A stretch of 64,000 nucleotides of DNA from contig JAFUUL010000116.1 in assembly GCA_017483805.1 (NCBI GenBank), positions 1-64,000 on the forward strand, written 5' to 3'. This document shows positions 9,075 to 17,413 of the stretch, piece by piece. The notes below the pieces were generated by a model that saw only the letters and a program-made list of their open reading frames with translations, made no database searches and was not told where the DNA came from. This DNA comes from Prevotella sp. (lineage in GTDB: Bacteria > Bacteroidota > Bacteroidia > Bacteroidales > Bacteroidaceae). The translations under genes and the position numbers were made by a program. How positions within the stretch are numbered: position 1 is the stretch's first letter; each line of letters begins with the position of its first letter.

Positions 9075-9262
9075 AAAAAAGTGGGGCCGCCAGGGTGATG
9101 TGATGAAAACTCCTTTATCACAGGTTGTGGGTGCTCTCTGTCTTTGTAATCCACCGGCATTCAGGTAAACGCTTGGTTAGTGGCCCGCCATTGACAAGAG
9201 AAGACTGCCCGGTTTTCAACGAAATTTGATGAGTATCCCGATCGAACCGAGACGGCCCCTTT
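9075..9262 (-). ncRNA. Candidate 6S-like structured RNA
   Basis: A non-coding stretch of about 185 nt between the sensor gene and ribE. On the minus strand the ends pair: GGGGCCG (9259-9253) with CGGCCCC (9089-9083), extended by AAAG/CTTT, and six T residues follow (9080-9075) as at an intrinsic terminator. Inside, a large central bubble carries small hairpins, one of them with a UGUGAU/AUCACA stem. An interrupted upper helix (CUUCUCUUGUC with GACAGAGAG, two bulged U) leads to a terminal loop. Closing stem, central bubble and long upper stem at this length are the 6S RNA architecture, and E. coli 6S RNA also sits upstream of a protein gene. I did not find a clear promoter. An attenuator leader for ribE is the alternative. 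Confidence 0.5.
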
Positions 9263-9282
9263 ACCCTCTCTTCTATATCTCT

Positions 9283-12200
9283 CTAACTGATGATTTCATA
9301 TTCGTCAGTGCTTAGGTCTTGTTTCTTCTCCCGATATTCCTCGGGCGACATTCTCAGTTTCGTGCGGAAGGCGAAGTCGAACTGATCGGCGCCCTCGAAG
9401 CCTGTCTCCTGCCAGATGTCGTCCAGCGACTTGTTGGTCTCCTCCAGCAACTGGCGGGCCTTGGATATGCGGAAGGCGGTGAGGAACTGGCGGGGCGACT
9501 TGCCTGCTTCGCGCTTGAGTTCGTCGGTGAAGCCCACGCGGCTCATCCACGTGCACTCCATCATCTCGTCCTCGCTGGCTGCGGGGTCGCTGTAGTGGGC
9601 TTCCAGCCAGGTGCAGAGTTGCTGCATGAAGGGCTCCTGGCTGTTGTGGTGCTCGAGCATCTCGTCTACGTCGAACTCGTTGTGCTCGTCGTCGGCGTTC
9701 GGGTTCAGCGAACCGCCGTTCTTGGCTATGCGCTGCTTGGTTCTGTCCTGAGCCCTGAAGAGCAGGAAGATGCTCAGGAGCATGGCGATGACGATGTAGA
9801 CCCAGATGGCGAACGACGAGTTGAAGAACGACGCGGGGATGACCACATCCAGTGTCAGTTGGTCTTTCTTGTCGGGCGACTCCTGCAGGAAGGCCTGCAC
9901 CACCAGCCGGTAGGTGCCGCCGGGCAGGTTGCGGTAGGTGGCTATGCGCCGCTTGTCGGCATTGTGCCACTCCTCCTCGTAGCCCTCGAGTCTGTATTGA
10001 TAATGTACGCGATGCTGCAGGTGGTAGTCGAGCGAGGCGAAGCGGAAACTGATCTCCGACGGGCGGCTCTTCAGTTCCACGCGACGGGCATTGGGCACGT
10101 AGTAGTCATAGTCGGTGGTGAAGCGGGGGCTCTGCAGCACGCCGTCCACCCAGAAGTCGGTCAGGTGGACCTTGAGCATCGAGCCCGTGGCGGCCATCAG
10201 GCGGGTCAGGTCGATGTAGTAGTAGCCGTTCAGCGTGCCGAAGAGGATGGTGCCGTCAGGCAGCGATATGGCCGATGCCTCCGAGCAGAGGGTCTCGTCG
10301 ACGCCCTCCAGGCTGGAGTAAGTGGAGATGATGCGGCGCTCGGGGTTGTAGGAGCAGATGATGTAGTCGGTGGCAAACCACACGTTGCCGTTGGTGCCGA
10401 AGGTGATGCTGCGCACCTCGTCGGATGGCAGCCCGTCCTGTATGCCGAAGCACTCGAAGAGGAAGTGGCCCTGGCTGTCCTTGCCCACCTCGTGGGCCAG
10501 TCCGCCGCTGTTGGTGCCCATCCAGATGCTGCCCACGGAGTCGCGCGTCATGCACACGATGTCGTTTGAGCGCAGTATCATCTCGGGCTTCTCGTAGGAG
10601 GGCTCCAGTTTCGATGCCGTCACCTGTCCCTTCTCGTAGTTGAGCAGCAGTATGCCGTCGGTGGTGCCGGCCCAGATGGTGCCGTCGCGATCCATGGTGA
10701 TGGTGCGCACCTTGCGGTAGGCGCCGTGCGGATAGTCTATCATGTCTTCGGGATGGATGAACCGCTCGGTGCCCTTGGGCATCAGGTTGACGCCGCCTCC
10801 GTAGGTGGCCACCCAGATGTTGCCCTGCATGTCTTCCTGCGACAGGTAGGCGCGGTTGTCACCCAGCGACTGCGGGTTGTCGGGGTCGTGCTTATAGTTT
10901 TTGATGGTGTACTGGCCGTCGTCCGTGGAGGACATCTTGAAGAGGCCGTGGTCTTTCGACGAGAGCCACACGTTGCCCTGGCTGTCGCCTGCTATGCCGT
11001 AGACGCGGCCCAGGGGATTGCCCTGGCTGTCGCTGGTGAACTCGCGGCGGGTGCCGTCGTCGGCGTAGACGAAGAGCGAGCCTTTCTTGTTGCCGATGAT
11101 CAGGGCGTGGCGCTTCTTGTCGTAGTATAGGGCGCGTATCTCGTTGTCCAGCGACGACGTCTCGGTCTCTACCACGCGCCGGCGCTCAATGATGTTCTTC
11201 ATGATCTCCAGTTTCTCCAGTCCGTGGCGGCTAGTGGACTCCCATACCACGCCGTCCTTCAGGCTGAGGAAGGCGTTGACGGTGTTGGAGAGGTTCCACG
11301 AGTTCTCTGGCGAGTTGTAGAAGTAGCGTATCTGGTCGGTCTCGCGGTCATAGTAGCCGAAGCCGCCGTGGTTCATGCGTGCCCAGACGATGCCCTCGGT
11401 CTCGCTGAACTCGCCGCCGTAGCCGTCGTAGTCGGGGAACTTCACTTCCTGCGAGAAGAAGCGTTCCTGCATGGTCTCAGGATTCAGGTAGCCCACGCCG
11501 GAGCGCGAGTCGGAGTACCAGATGAGCCCGTGGCTGTCCACGAAAATGCAGTTGATGGGCTCGCCGCCGGCCTTCAGTTGCTGCGGCTCCTGTCCGTAGG
11601 CGAAGGAGAGAATCTTGCCCGACTGGGTGCCGGCATAGACGTTGAAGCCGTTGGAGAAGATGGCCGTGATCTGCTCGTCGAGGAAGTAGCCCTTGCGCTC
11701 CACGGCCAGGTTGTCGGCATCCATGCGGTGCACGCCCTCGTTGGTGGCCAGCCACACGTCGTTCTGGTAGCCCTCGGCCATGCCGGTCACCTTCAGGTCG
11801 CCGGTGGTGACGAGTTGGGCCTCCACGCCGCCGCTCTCCAGGCGCAACTTGTAGATGCCTATGCCGTCGACCACGGCCAGCACGTCGCCATTGCTAACCA
11901 CGGTGACTGGCTGACTGATGCGGAAGGTCTCGCTGGCGGTGATGCCCTCAAAGGGGTTGATGATGCGGTCTTCGCTGCGCTTCATCACGAAGACGCGCAG
12001 GTCGTACATGTTCATCCACACGTTCTGTGCCTTGTCGATGGCCAGCGTGGCTATGCGGTTGTGCAGGTGGGGTATGCCGCTGATGGCTCCGGTCTCGTAG
12101 TTGTAGAAGTCGAAACCGTCGAATCGCGTCAGCCCGTTCCACGTGGCTATCCACAGGAATCCGTAGTCATCCTGCTTGATCTTCGAAATGGCGTTGCTGC

Positions 12201-12339
12201 CCAGTCCGTTGTCGGTGGAGTAGTGCTTCACCGAGGCCTGCAGCGTCTGTCCTTGGGCGCTTCCGGTGCCCAGGAGTAGGCCTGCCGCCGTCAGTGCCGC
12301 TGCCAGTATGAAAGTATGTCTCGTTCGACCCATTGTCAT
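9283..12339 (-). CDS. Propeller sensor with direct AraC-type output, no kinase
   Basis: A 1018-aa membrane sensor related to hybrid two-component regulators of Bacteroidetes. It has a signal peptide (first 30 residues), two Reg_prop-type beta-propellers (repeats such as GFLWIATWNGLTRFDG, NVWLSSKDHGLFKMS and NVWFATD), a Y_Y_Y-like immunoglobulin domain (about 735-830, YRLEGYEEEWHNADKRR) and one membrane helix near 840-860. The 157 residues after the helix hold a short acidic linker and an AraC-type helix-turn-helix (about 915-1005). There is no room for HisKA, HATPase or receiver domains. It should thus be a one-step transmembrane regulator. No polysaccharide-utilisation genes lie nearby, so ligand and targets are unknown. 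A -7 element TACCTTTG is at 12360-12367. Confidence 0.9.
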   Translation of the reverse strand: MTMGRTRHTFILAAALTAAGLLLGTGSAQGQTLQASVKHYSTDNGLGSNAISKIKQDDYGFLWIATWNGLTRFDGFDFYNYETGAISGIPHLHNRIATLAIDKAQNVWMNMYDLRVFVMKRSEDRIINPFEGITASETFRISQPVTVVSNGDVLAVVDGIGIYKLRLESGGVEAQLVTTGDLKVTGMAEGYQNDVWLATNEGVHRMDADNLAVERKGYFLDEQITAIFSNGFNVYAGTQSGKILSFAYGQEPQQLKAGGEPINCIFVDSHGLIWYSDSRSGVGYLNPETMQERFFSQEVKFPDYDGYGGEFSETEGIVWARMNHGGFGYYDRETDQIRYFYNSPENSWNLSNTVNAFLSLKDGVVWESTSRHGLEKLEIMKNIIERRRVVETETSSLDNEIRALYYDKKRHALIIGNKKGSLFVYADDGTRREFTSDSQGNPLGRVYGIAGDSQGNVWLSSKDHGLFKMSSTDDGQYTIKNYKHDPDNPQSLGDNRAYLSQEDMQGNIWVATYGGGVNLMPKGTERFIHPEDMIDYPHGAYRKVRTITMDRDGTIWAGTTDGILLLNYEKGQVTASKLEPSYEKPEMILRSNDIVCMTRDSVGSIWMGTNSGGLAHEVGKDSQGHFLFECFGIQDGLPSDEVRSITFGTNGNVWFATDYIICSYNPERRIISTYSSLEGVDETLCSEASAISLPDGTILFGTLNGYYYIDLTRLMAATGSMLKVHLTDFWVDGVLQSPRFTTDYDYYVPNARRVELKSRPSEISFRFASLDYHLQHRVHYQYRLEGYEEEWHNADKRRIATYRNLPGGTYRLVVQAFLQESPDKKDQLTLDVVIPASFFNSSFAIWVYIVIAMLLSIFLLFRAQDRTKQRIAKNGGSLNPNADDEHNEFDVDEMLEHHNSQEPFMQQLCTWLEAHYSDPAASEDEMMECTWMSRVGFTDELKREAGKSPRQFLTAFRISKARQLLEETNKSLDDIWQETGFEGADQFDFAFRTKLRMSPEEYREKKQDLSTDEYEIIS

Positions 12340-12359
12340 GATTTTTCTCTTACGGGCTT

Positions 12360-12367
12360 CAAAGGTA
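12360..12367 (-). promoter_or_regulatory. -7 element of the propeller-sensor gene
   Basis: TACCTTTG on the minus strand, 20 bases before the ATG. It matches the Bacteroidetes TAnnTTTG consensus. No clear -33 TTTG is seen, so the site is only probable. Confidence 0.55.
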
Positions 12368-12411
12368 CAAAAAAAACGTCACATAGCGTACGTTTTAAGG
12401 TTTTTTATCAA

Positions 12412-12451
12412 TAAAAATGGGCTGCCGACTGCATCGCGCAGGCGACAACCC
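12412..12451 (-). terminator. Intrinsic terminator of gdhA
   Basis: On the minus strand, GGGUUGUCG pairs with CGGCAGCCC (nine pairs, two of them G-U). An inner CUGC/GCAG stem with loop GCGAU stacks on it, and AUUUUUAUU follows. It lies about 30 bases after the gdhA stop codon. Confidence 0.8.
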
Positions 12452-12481
12452 CGTATAAAATAGTCATATTAAGAGAAATCT

Positions 12482-13819
12482 TTACACAATACCTTGTGCC
12501 ATCATTGCTTTAGCAACTTTCATGAAGCCTGCCACGTTGGCACCCTTCACGTAGTTGATGTAGCCGTCCTGCTGGGTACCGTACTTCACGCAGTTCTCAT
12601 GAATGTCGTTCATGATGCGCTTCAGATAGTCGTCCACCTCCTTGGCAGTCCACGACAGACGCTCGGAGTTCTGGCTCATCTCCAGGCCGCTGACGGACAC
12701 ACCGCCTGCATTGGAGGCCTTGCCGGGAGCATAGAGAATCTTGGCATTCTGGAAGATCTTGATAGCCTCAGGCAGCGAAGGCATGTTGGCACCCTCGGCC
12801 ACGGCAATCACGCCATTGTTGACCAGAGCCTGAGCCTCGTCGCCGTTGATCTCGTTCTGAGTGGCGCAGGGTAGGGCGATGTCGGCCTTCTCGTACCAGG
12901 GGCGTTTGCCCTCGTAGTACTTGGCTGTGGGATATTCCTCCACATACTCCTTGATACGTCCGCGCTCCACGTTCTTCAACTCCATGATGTAGTCCAGTTT
13001 AGCGCGGTCGATGCCGTCGGGATCGAAGATGTAGCCGTCGGAGTCGCTCATGGTGAGCACGGTGGCACCCAGTTGCAGACACTTCTCTGCAGCATACTGG
13101 GCCACGTTGCCGGCACCCGAGATGAGCACCTTCTTGCCGGCCAGTTCGATGCCGCGAGTGGCGAGCATAGAGGTCAGGAAGTAGACGCAGCCGTAGCCCG
13201 TAGCCTCGGGACGGATGAGCGAACCGCCGAACTGGATGCCCTTGCCGGTGAGCACGCCCTGGAACTGGTGGGTCAGTTTCTTGTACTGGCCGAACAGATA
13301 GCCTACCTCGCGGCCACCCACGCCGATGTCGCCTGCGGGCACGTCCTCGTCGGGACCAATGTGACGATACAGTTCGTTCATGAAGGCCTGGCAGAAGCGC
13401 ATCACCTCTGCGTCGCTCTTGCCGCGGGGCGAGAAGTCGCTGCCGCCCTTGGCACCGCCCATGGGCAGCGTGGTCAGCGAGTTCTTGAAGGTCTGCTCGA
13501 AGGCCAGGAACTTCAGGATGCCCAGGTTCACGCTCTTGTGATAGCGGATGCCGCCTTTGTACGGGCCGATGGCGTTGTTGTGCTGAATGCGGTAGCCCAT
13601 GTTCGTCTGCACGTTGCCCTTGTCGTCAACCCAGGTCACGCGGAACTCGATCACGCGGTCGGGGATGCAAAGACGCTCGATGAGGTTGGACTTCTCAAAC
13701 TCGGGGTGCTTGTTGTACTCTTCCTCAATCGTAGGAAGTACTTGACTCACGGCCTGGATGTACTCGGGCTCGTTAGGAAATCTCTGCTTCAGAGTTTCTA
13801 CAACTTGTGCTGCATTCAT
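12482..13819 (-). CDS. gdhA: NADP-type glutamate dehydrogenase
   Basis: Reversible amination of 2-oxoglutarate to glutamate, a main ammonium-assimilation route in Bacteroidales. The 445-aa length and sequence fit the hexameric NADP(H)-dependent family: the substrate site GPYKGGIRYH, the catalytic-loop segment PMGGAKGGSDF with the conserved Lys, and a Rossmann motif SGAGNVAQYAAEK in the second domain. It has its own promoter (TAATTTTG at 13904-13911) with an 85-base leader and its own terminator, so it is a single-gene transcript. Cofactor preference is assigned from family similarity only. Confidence 0.96.
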   Translation of the reverse strand: MNAAQVVETLKQRFPNEPEYIQAVSQVLPTIEEEYNKHPEFEKSNLIERLCIPDRVIEFRVTWVDDKGNVQTNMGYRIQHNNAIGPYKGGIRYHKSVNLGILKFLAFEQTFKNSLTTLPMGGAKGGSDFSPRGKSDAEVMRFCQAFMNELYRHIGPDEDVPAGDIGVGGREVGYLFGQYKKLTHQFQGVLTGKGIQFGGSLIRPEATGYGCVYFLTSMLATRGIELAGKKVLISGAGNVAQYAAEKCLQLGATVLTMSDSDGYIFDPDGIDRAKLDYIMELKNVERGRIKEYVEEYPTAKYYEGKRPWYEKADIALPCATQNEINGDEAQALVNNGVIAVAEGANMPSLPEAIKIFQNAKILYAPGKASNAGGVSVSGLEMSQNSERLSWTAKEVDDYLKRIMNDIHENCVKYGTQQDGYINYVKGANVAGFMKVAKAMMAQGIV

Positions 13820-13903
13820 AAATCTTTTACCTTTTTAATAATTAATATTATTTGAACTAAAAATTATTTGCTCGCTTCTTCAACAATTTCTTGTTTGCGG
13901 TTG

Positions 13904-13934
13904 CAAAATTACATCAAAAATTCGAATCCACAAA
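13904..13934 (-). promoter_or_regulatory. Promoter of gdhA
   Basis: Minus strand: TTTG at 13934-13931, a 19-base spacer and TAATTTTG at 13911-13904. This is a full match to the Bacteroidetes -33/-7 consensus. The predicted leader of about 85 bases has no obvious attenuator. Confidence 0.8.
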
Positions 13935-14177
13935 CATTTTATCAACTTTTTTGCGAAAAAAGTATCGTTTTGATAGTCTTTAACCCAAATTCTTGCTTTA
14001 TGTCAAGACTTCGAGGCCCGATTGGGTGCGAAAACAGTATTATTCAATTTGATTAGAATCGGCATTATGATAAATAGGTAAAATAAGAAATAGGAGATAA
14101 TTTATACTGAGCGCAATTTTGCGCCCAGTGAAGTAAGGATCAGCCCAGTGCACGAAGAAATGTGAAATCGTGACAAA

Positions 14178-14282
14178 TGACAGTTATGGAAAAACGAGGT
14201 GCGCTTACATTATTAGTATTATATATATTGTAAATTATATAATACTAATCTCCTCTATACTCCTCATTTTCCATAACTGTCA
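14178..14282. repeat. Palindromic element H1
   Basis: A perfect 16-bp outer stem (TGACAGTTATGGAAAA at 14178-14193 with its complement at 14267-14282) encloses a perfect 14-bp AT-rich stem (14212-14225 with 14236-14249). GAGG/CCTC pairing lies between the two. The outer arm is built of repeated ATGACA words that recur at the end of prmA (18295-18325). No ORF is inside. Size and structure fit a MITE-like or mobile hairpin element. Confidence 0.75.
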
Positions 14283-14447
14283 TCTGTCATAGAAACGTAA
14301 TGGTTGGAGGCCTAAAATTACGGCTCCCCTATCCCGTGCAGCCGCCTCGCTGACAGCCGCCCACAGAGGCGAAAATCGGGGCTGCAGGCGCGCCGAAAGC
14401 CAATTCGGGCGGTTGGCTGCAAAAAAGCCCGAAACCGACCCTCAGAA

Positions 14448-14479
14448 TTTGGTGGCTTCGGACTTTATGCTTATCTTTG
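14448..14479 (+). promoter_or_regulatory. Orphan promoter, no gene downstream
   Basis: TTTG (14448-14451), a 20-base spacer and TATCTTTG (14472-14479): a consensus-quality Bacteroidetes promoter. Transcription would start near 14485 and run antisense to the 3' end of the FadL-like gene. No plus-strand ORF of note follows. Confidence 0.5.
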
Positions 14480-14581
14480 CAGTCGATTCCGGAAGTGCAG
14501 CCAACGGATGTCAGCAGCGGCTGAACCGTTTTCTACTGTCTTTGACTTGCTGATACATGAAAAACACTACAAAACCTCAGA

Positions 14582-16225
14582 TCAGAACGTGTACGTGAGC
14601 GAGAGCAGCAACTGGTGGCGCTTGTGGCTGACCTCCGTGGGCGACGATATGCAGGTCTGGTAGGAGCCGTCGGCGGGGTCGATGAAATCCACGTTGGGCT
14701 GGAAGGGATAGAACTGGCCCTTGGTGGTAGAGTACTGGTAGGCCAGGTCGACCGACAGGTGCTCGTACTTGTAGCCCAGGCCGCAGGTGATGCGATGGGT
14801 GCCCTCCCAGTTGGTGTAGTCGGCCGTGGAGGCATACATGTTGAGTTCGCTGTTCAGTTGGGTATCGCGGAAGCCCTGCTTGCTGTAGGTGGGCGACACG
14901 TAGTTGTAGCCCAGGCGGACGGCCAGTGCGGGGTCGGGACGGAACTCGGCACCCAGTTTCAGCAGGTGGGCACTCTTGAGCGACTGCTCGGCGTTCTGCT
15001 TCATCTCGTGGTCGCTGTAGGAGTCGGGGTCGCCGTAGTAGTCGTAGCCGTCGTTGACGCGCGAGTCGCTGGCGGTGTAGTCGGTGAACTCGTAACTGGC
15101 GCCCAGTGCAATCTCAGAGCCGATGGTGTGGCCCAGCGAGAGGCCGAACTTCCAGGGCGTGTAGTACTTGAAGTCGTACGACTCGCCGGTGTCGCCCTTA
15201 GAGTAGCCCCAGTTGTTCCAGTTTCGGTCGGTGTTGTTGTACAGCGTGGTCCAGTTCACCGACTTCAGGTCGTACCACGTGGGCGTGGCGATGGAGAGGC
15301 CGAAGCGGAAGGGCGAGTCCTCAATGGGACGGAAGATGGCGCCAATCTTCACGTCGGCACCGGCTCCGCTGATTTCGCGCTCGTCGGCCAGCGTCATGGT
15401 GCCGCGGTCTTGTCCGTCGAACGACACGATGCGCTCGGTGTAGTTGGAGAATCCCTTGTAGTTGACGCTGTGCAGCCCGATGGTCAGGCCGAGGAAGACG
15501 CGGTTGTTGATGTTGCCGCTCAGGTTGAAGTCGTAGTCTCTGATCCAGCCGCGGTGGGCGCGGTCGAAGATGTAGGCGTTGTCGCCGCCGTAGGGCTCAG
15601 CCTCGACGAAGACGGCCTCCTGTGCTTCCTGGTCGTAGCCGATGGTGTTGAAGTACAGATAGTCCCACTGCGTGTACTGCCAGGCGCGCTCGTTGCTGGT
15701 CTGGTTTCGCCATCCGATGATCTCCCCCTGCGAGTTGGTGTCCCAGTAGTAGCCGCCGTTCTGGTCGCTGTCCTTGGTGCCCTTGGCAAAGGCCAGTTTG
15801 CTCATCGAGGCGCCGCGCATCTGGTTGTTGGCGGCCGAGAGTATCTGGTCGAAGTTGCGGCTCTTGTGATAGTTGAACGCAAAGTTCAGATAGGAGTTCT
15901 CGCCCGTGCGGCTGCTGTAGACGAAGCCTGCCTGGTCGAAACTCATGTTGGTCTTGCCCAGGTTGTCGAAGTCCTGGCAGTCCTGCTGGCTCACCAGTCC
16001 GAACGACAGGCTGGCGCTGGAGCGGCGGAAGAGTCCGATGCCGGCGGGGTTGGTGGAGATGGTCGAGATGTCGGCTCCCAGAGCCTCCAGGGCGCCGCCC
16101 ATGCCCACGTAGCGAGCCGTGCCGTTCAGGTCGCTGCCCAGCAGTCGGGCGTTCTCGTAGGTATCTTGTGCAGCGGCGGGCATCATGGCCATCGCGAGTG
16201 CTGCAAGCGAAAAAATCTTCTTCAT
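14582..16225 (-). CDS. FadL/OMPP1-like outer-membrane transport protein
   Basis: An outer-membrane beta-barrel of about 547 aa of the FadL/TodX-like group common in Bacteroidales, where members are often labelled hemin receptor. A signal peptide (MKKIFSLAALAMAMMPAAA) is followed by the hallmark N-terminal segment ARYVGMGGALEALGADIST, matching the FadL hatch region, then alternating aromatic strands and a C-terminal SLTYTF ending in Phe, typical of barrel insertion. The longer frame begins with TTG inside a repeat, so the ATG at 16225 (or 16228) is preferred. The substrate is unknown; hydrophobic small molecules are the usual cargo. Confidence 0.85.
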   Translation of the reverse strand: MKKIFSLAALAMAMMPAAAQDTYENARLLGSDLNGTARYVGMGGALEALGADISTISTNPAGIGLFRRSSASLSFGLVSQQDCQDFDNLGKTNMSFDQAGFVYSSRTGENSYLNFAFNYHKSRNFDQILSAANNQMRGASMSKLAFAKGTKDSDQNGGYYWDTNSQGEIIGWRNQTSNERAWQYTQWDYLYFNTIGYDQEAQEAVFVEAEPYGGDNAYIFDRAHRGWIRDYDFNLSGNINNRVFLGLTIGLHSVNYKGFSNYTERIVSFDGQDRGTMTLADEREISGAGADVKIGAIFRPIEDSPFRFGLSIATPTWYDLKSVNWTTLYNNTDRNWNNWGYSKGDTGESYDFKYYTPWKFGLSLGHTIGSEIALGASYEFTDYTASDSRVNDGYDYYGDPDSYSDHEMKQNAEQSLKSAHLLKLGAEFRPDPALAVRLGYNYVSPTYSKQGFRDTQLNSELNMYASTADYTNWEGTHRITCGLGYKYEHLSVDLAYQYSTTKGQFYPFQPNVDFIDPADGSYQTCISSPTEVSHKRHQLLLSLTYTF

Positions 16226-16230
16226 CATAT

Positions 16231-16277
16231 ATATTTTCAATTAATCTTCAATTTTCAATCTTCAATTTTCAATCAGA
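16231..16277 (-). repeat. Pre-start repeat, ATTGAA type
   Basis: On the minus strand the stretch is a tandem of GATTGAAAATTGAA-like words directly before the FadL-like gene. The same family lies between the ABC-F gene and recR (53232-53253) and, inverted, inside prmA (17741-17787). Confidence 0.75.
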
Positions 16278-16283
16278 AAAAAA

Positions 16284-17276
16284 TCACCTTCTGCTGCCGC
16301 CCGAACGACCGCCGCCGCTGCTCATGCTGCCGCCGCCACCGCCACGGCTGCTGCTGCCGCTGAAGCCTCCGCCCGAAGACGAGCCCGACGATGTGCTGCG
16401 ACTGCCGCTGAACGAGCCGCTGCCACTGGACGAGCCGCCGTAGGACGAACTGCGACTGCCCGTGAACGAGCCGCTGCCGCTGTTGGTGCTGCGCACGGTG
16501 TTGCGCCCATTGCTATGTGAGCCGAGATTTCGGCCGACATCGCTGCGCACCGATGCACCACGGCTGTTGATGCCGCCGCTGCGATTGCCGCTGAAACTGC
16601 CTCCGCTGGTGCGTCCGTAGCGGTCTATGGTGCCGTTCTGGCGGGCATAGCCGTGGCCGCCGCCATAGTAGTAGTGCGGATGATGGTAGCCGTACCAGCC
16701 GTAGCCGTAGTACCAGGGGTCGCAGTACCAGCCGTAGTGCCACGAAGAGTAGTACCAGGGATCGTAGTACCAGCCGTAGTGCCACGAAGAGTAGTACCAG
16801 GGATCGTAGTACCAGCGGTCGTAGTACCAAGAGTCGTACCAGGGATAGTACGACGAGTAGTACCAGGGCGAGTGCCAGCCGTAGGAGTCGCGCTGACCCT
16901 GTGCGTAGCCCTCCCAGTAGGCCGTCGTGGGCACGTAGTCATCCCAGCGCTGCATCTGCTGCGTCAACTGGAAGTCGCCCACCGAGTCGGGATAGACGCC
17001 CTCCACGGGAGCAAACGAGATGATGTCGCCCGTGTCGGCAGGCAGCACCTCATAGGAACTCTGCAGGCGGCGGTTGTAGTCGTCCACGCTGCGCTTGCTG
17101 CCGGAATAGTAGACATCGCCACCGCCGCGGCTCACGTTCACCGACTGAGTGCGGTGCGAAGCCGACTGCTGCTGGTTCTTCTGCTTGCTGGAAGCGAAGT
17201 ACATGTCGTCGTCCTGAGCCATCATGGCTGCAGGCAGGGCGGCAAAGACCATTGATAGAATCATCCACTTTTTCAT
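16284..17276 (-). CDS. Secreted Trp/Tyr-repeat and Gly/Ser-rich protein
   Basis: I do not recognise this 330-aa protein. It has a signal peptide (first 20 residues, ending in MMAQ), a polar region of about 110 residues, then a striking aromatic region (about 135-205) with repeats of WYYDPWYYSSWHYG, and a C-terminal third composed almost only of Gly, Ser and Arg ending in basic residues. The aromatic block is encoded by 42-bp DNA repeats. Such low-complexity composition suggests an extended surface or matrix protein rather than an enzyme. The start is taken at the ATG that begins the signal peptide; TATCTTTG at 17336-17343 or TATTTTTG at 17313-17320 may be its -7 element. Confidence 0.7.
   Translation of the reverse strand: MKKWMILSMVFAALPAAMMAQDDDMYFASSKQKNQQQSASHRTQSVNVSRGGGDVYYSGSKRSVDDYNRRLQSSYEVLPADTGDIISFAPVEGVYPDSVGDFQLTQQMQRWDDYVPTTAYWEGYAQGQRDSYGWHSPWYYSSYYPWYDSWYYDRWYYDPWYYSSWHYGWYYDPWYYSSWHYGWYCDPWYYGYGWYGYHHPHYYYGGGHGYARQNGTIDRYGRTSGGSFSGNRSGGINSRGASVRSDVGRNLGSHSNGRNTVRSTNSGSGSFTGSRSSSYGGSSSGSGSFSGSRSTSSGSSSGGGFSGSSSRGGGGGSMSSGGGRSGGSRR
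16724..16830. repeat. 42-bp coding repeats
   Basis: Nearly identical 42-bp units start at 16724, 16766 and 16808 (the last one partial). They encode the 14-residue aromatic repeat of the secreted Trp/Tyr-rich protein. Such repeats can change copy number by slippage while keeping the frame. Confidence 0.85.
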
Positions 17277-17385
17277 ATCGTTCTTTTTTTCTTTAATTAT
17301 AGTTCTACGGTGCAAAAATACTGCTTATTTTTCTGCAAAGATACGGAAAAACCCTAAAACGTGGTAGGATTTTCCCTATTTTTTG

Positions 17386-17393
17386 TAATTTTG
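17386..17393 (+). promoter_or_regulatory. -7 element of prmA
   Basis: TAATTTTG, 20 bases before the prmA ATG. It matches the Bacteroidetes consensus; the upstream -33 element is weak. Confidence 0.6.
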
Positions 17394-17413
17394 CCCCAAA
17401 TTTAACAAACGAT

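Larger units (their letters stand above)
13935..14581. other. Intergenic region with hairpin, GC-rich block and orphan promoter
   Basis: No credible gene is visible in either strand. The region holds a long perfect-armed hairpin (14178-14282), a GC-rich stretch (about 14330-14440) with AGCCAA/TTGGCT pairing, and a good plus-strand promoter (14448-14479) that points into the 3' end of the oppositely transcribed FadL-like gene. The left part (13935-14170) is AT-rich and shows nothing further. Confidence 0.6.

Noticed and set aside
9045..9282. FMN riboswitch before ribE
   Set aside because: The conserved FMN-aptamer blocks (such as AGGAUCUUCGGGGCAGGGUG) are not present; the fold is rod-like rather than a six-helix junction.
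13921..13935. tRNA T-loop-like TTCGAATCC
   Set aside because: No acceptor, D or anticodon stem can be built around it.
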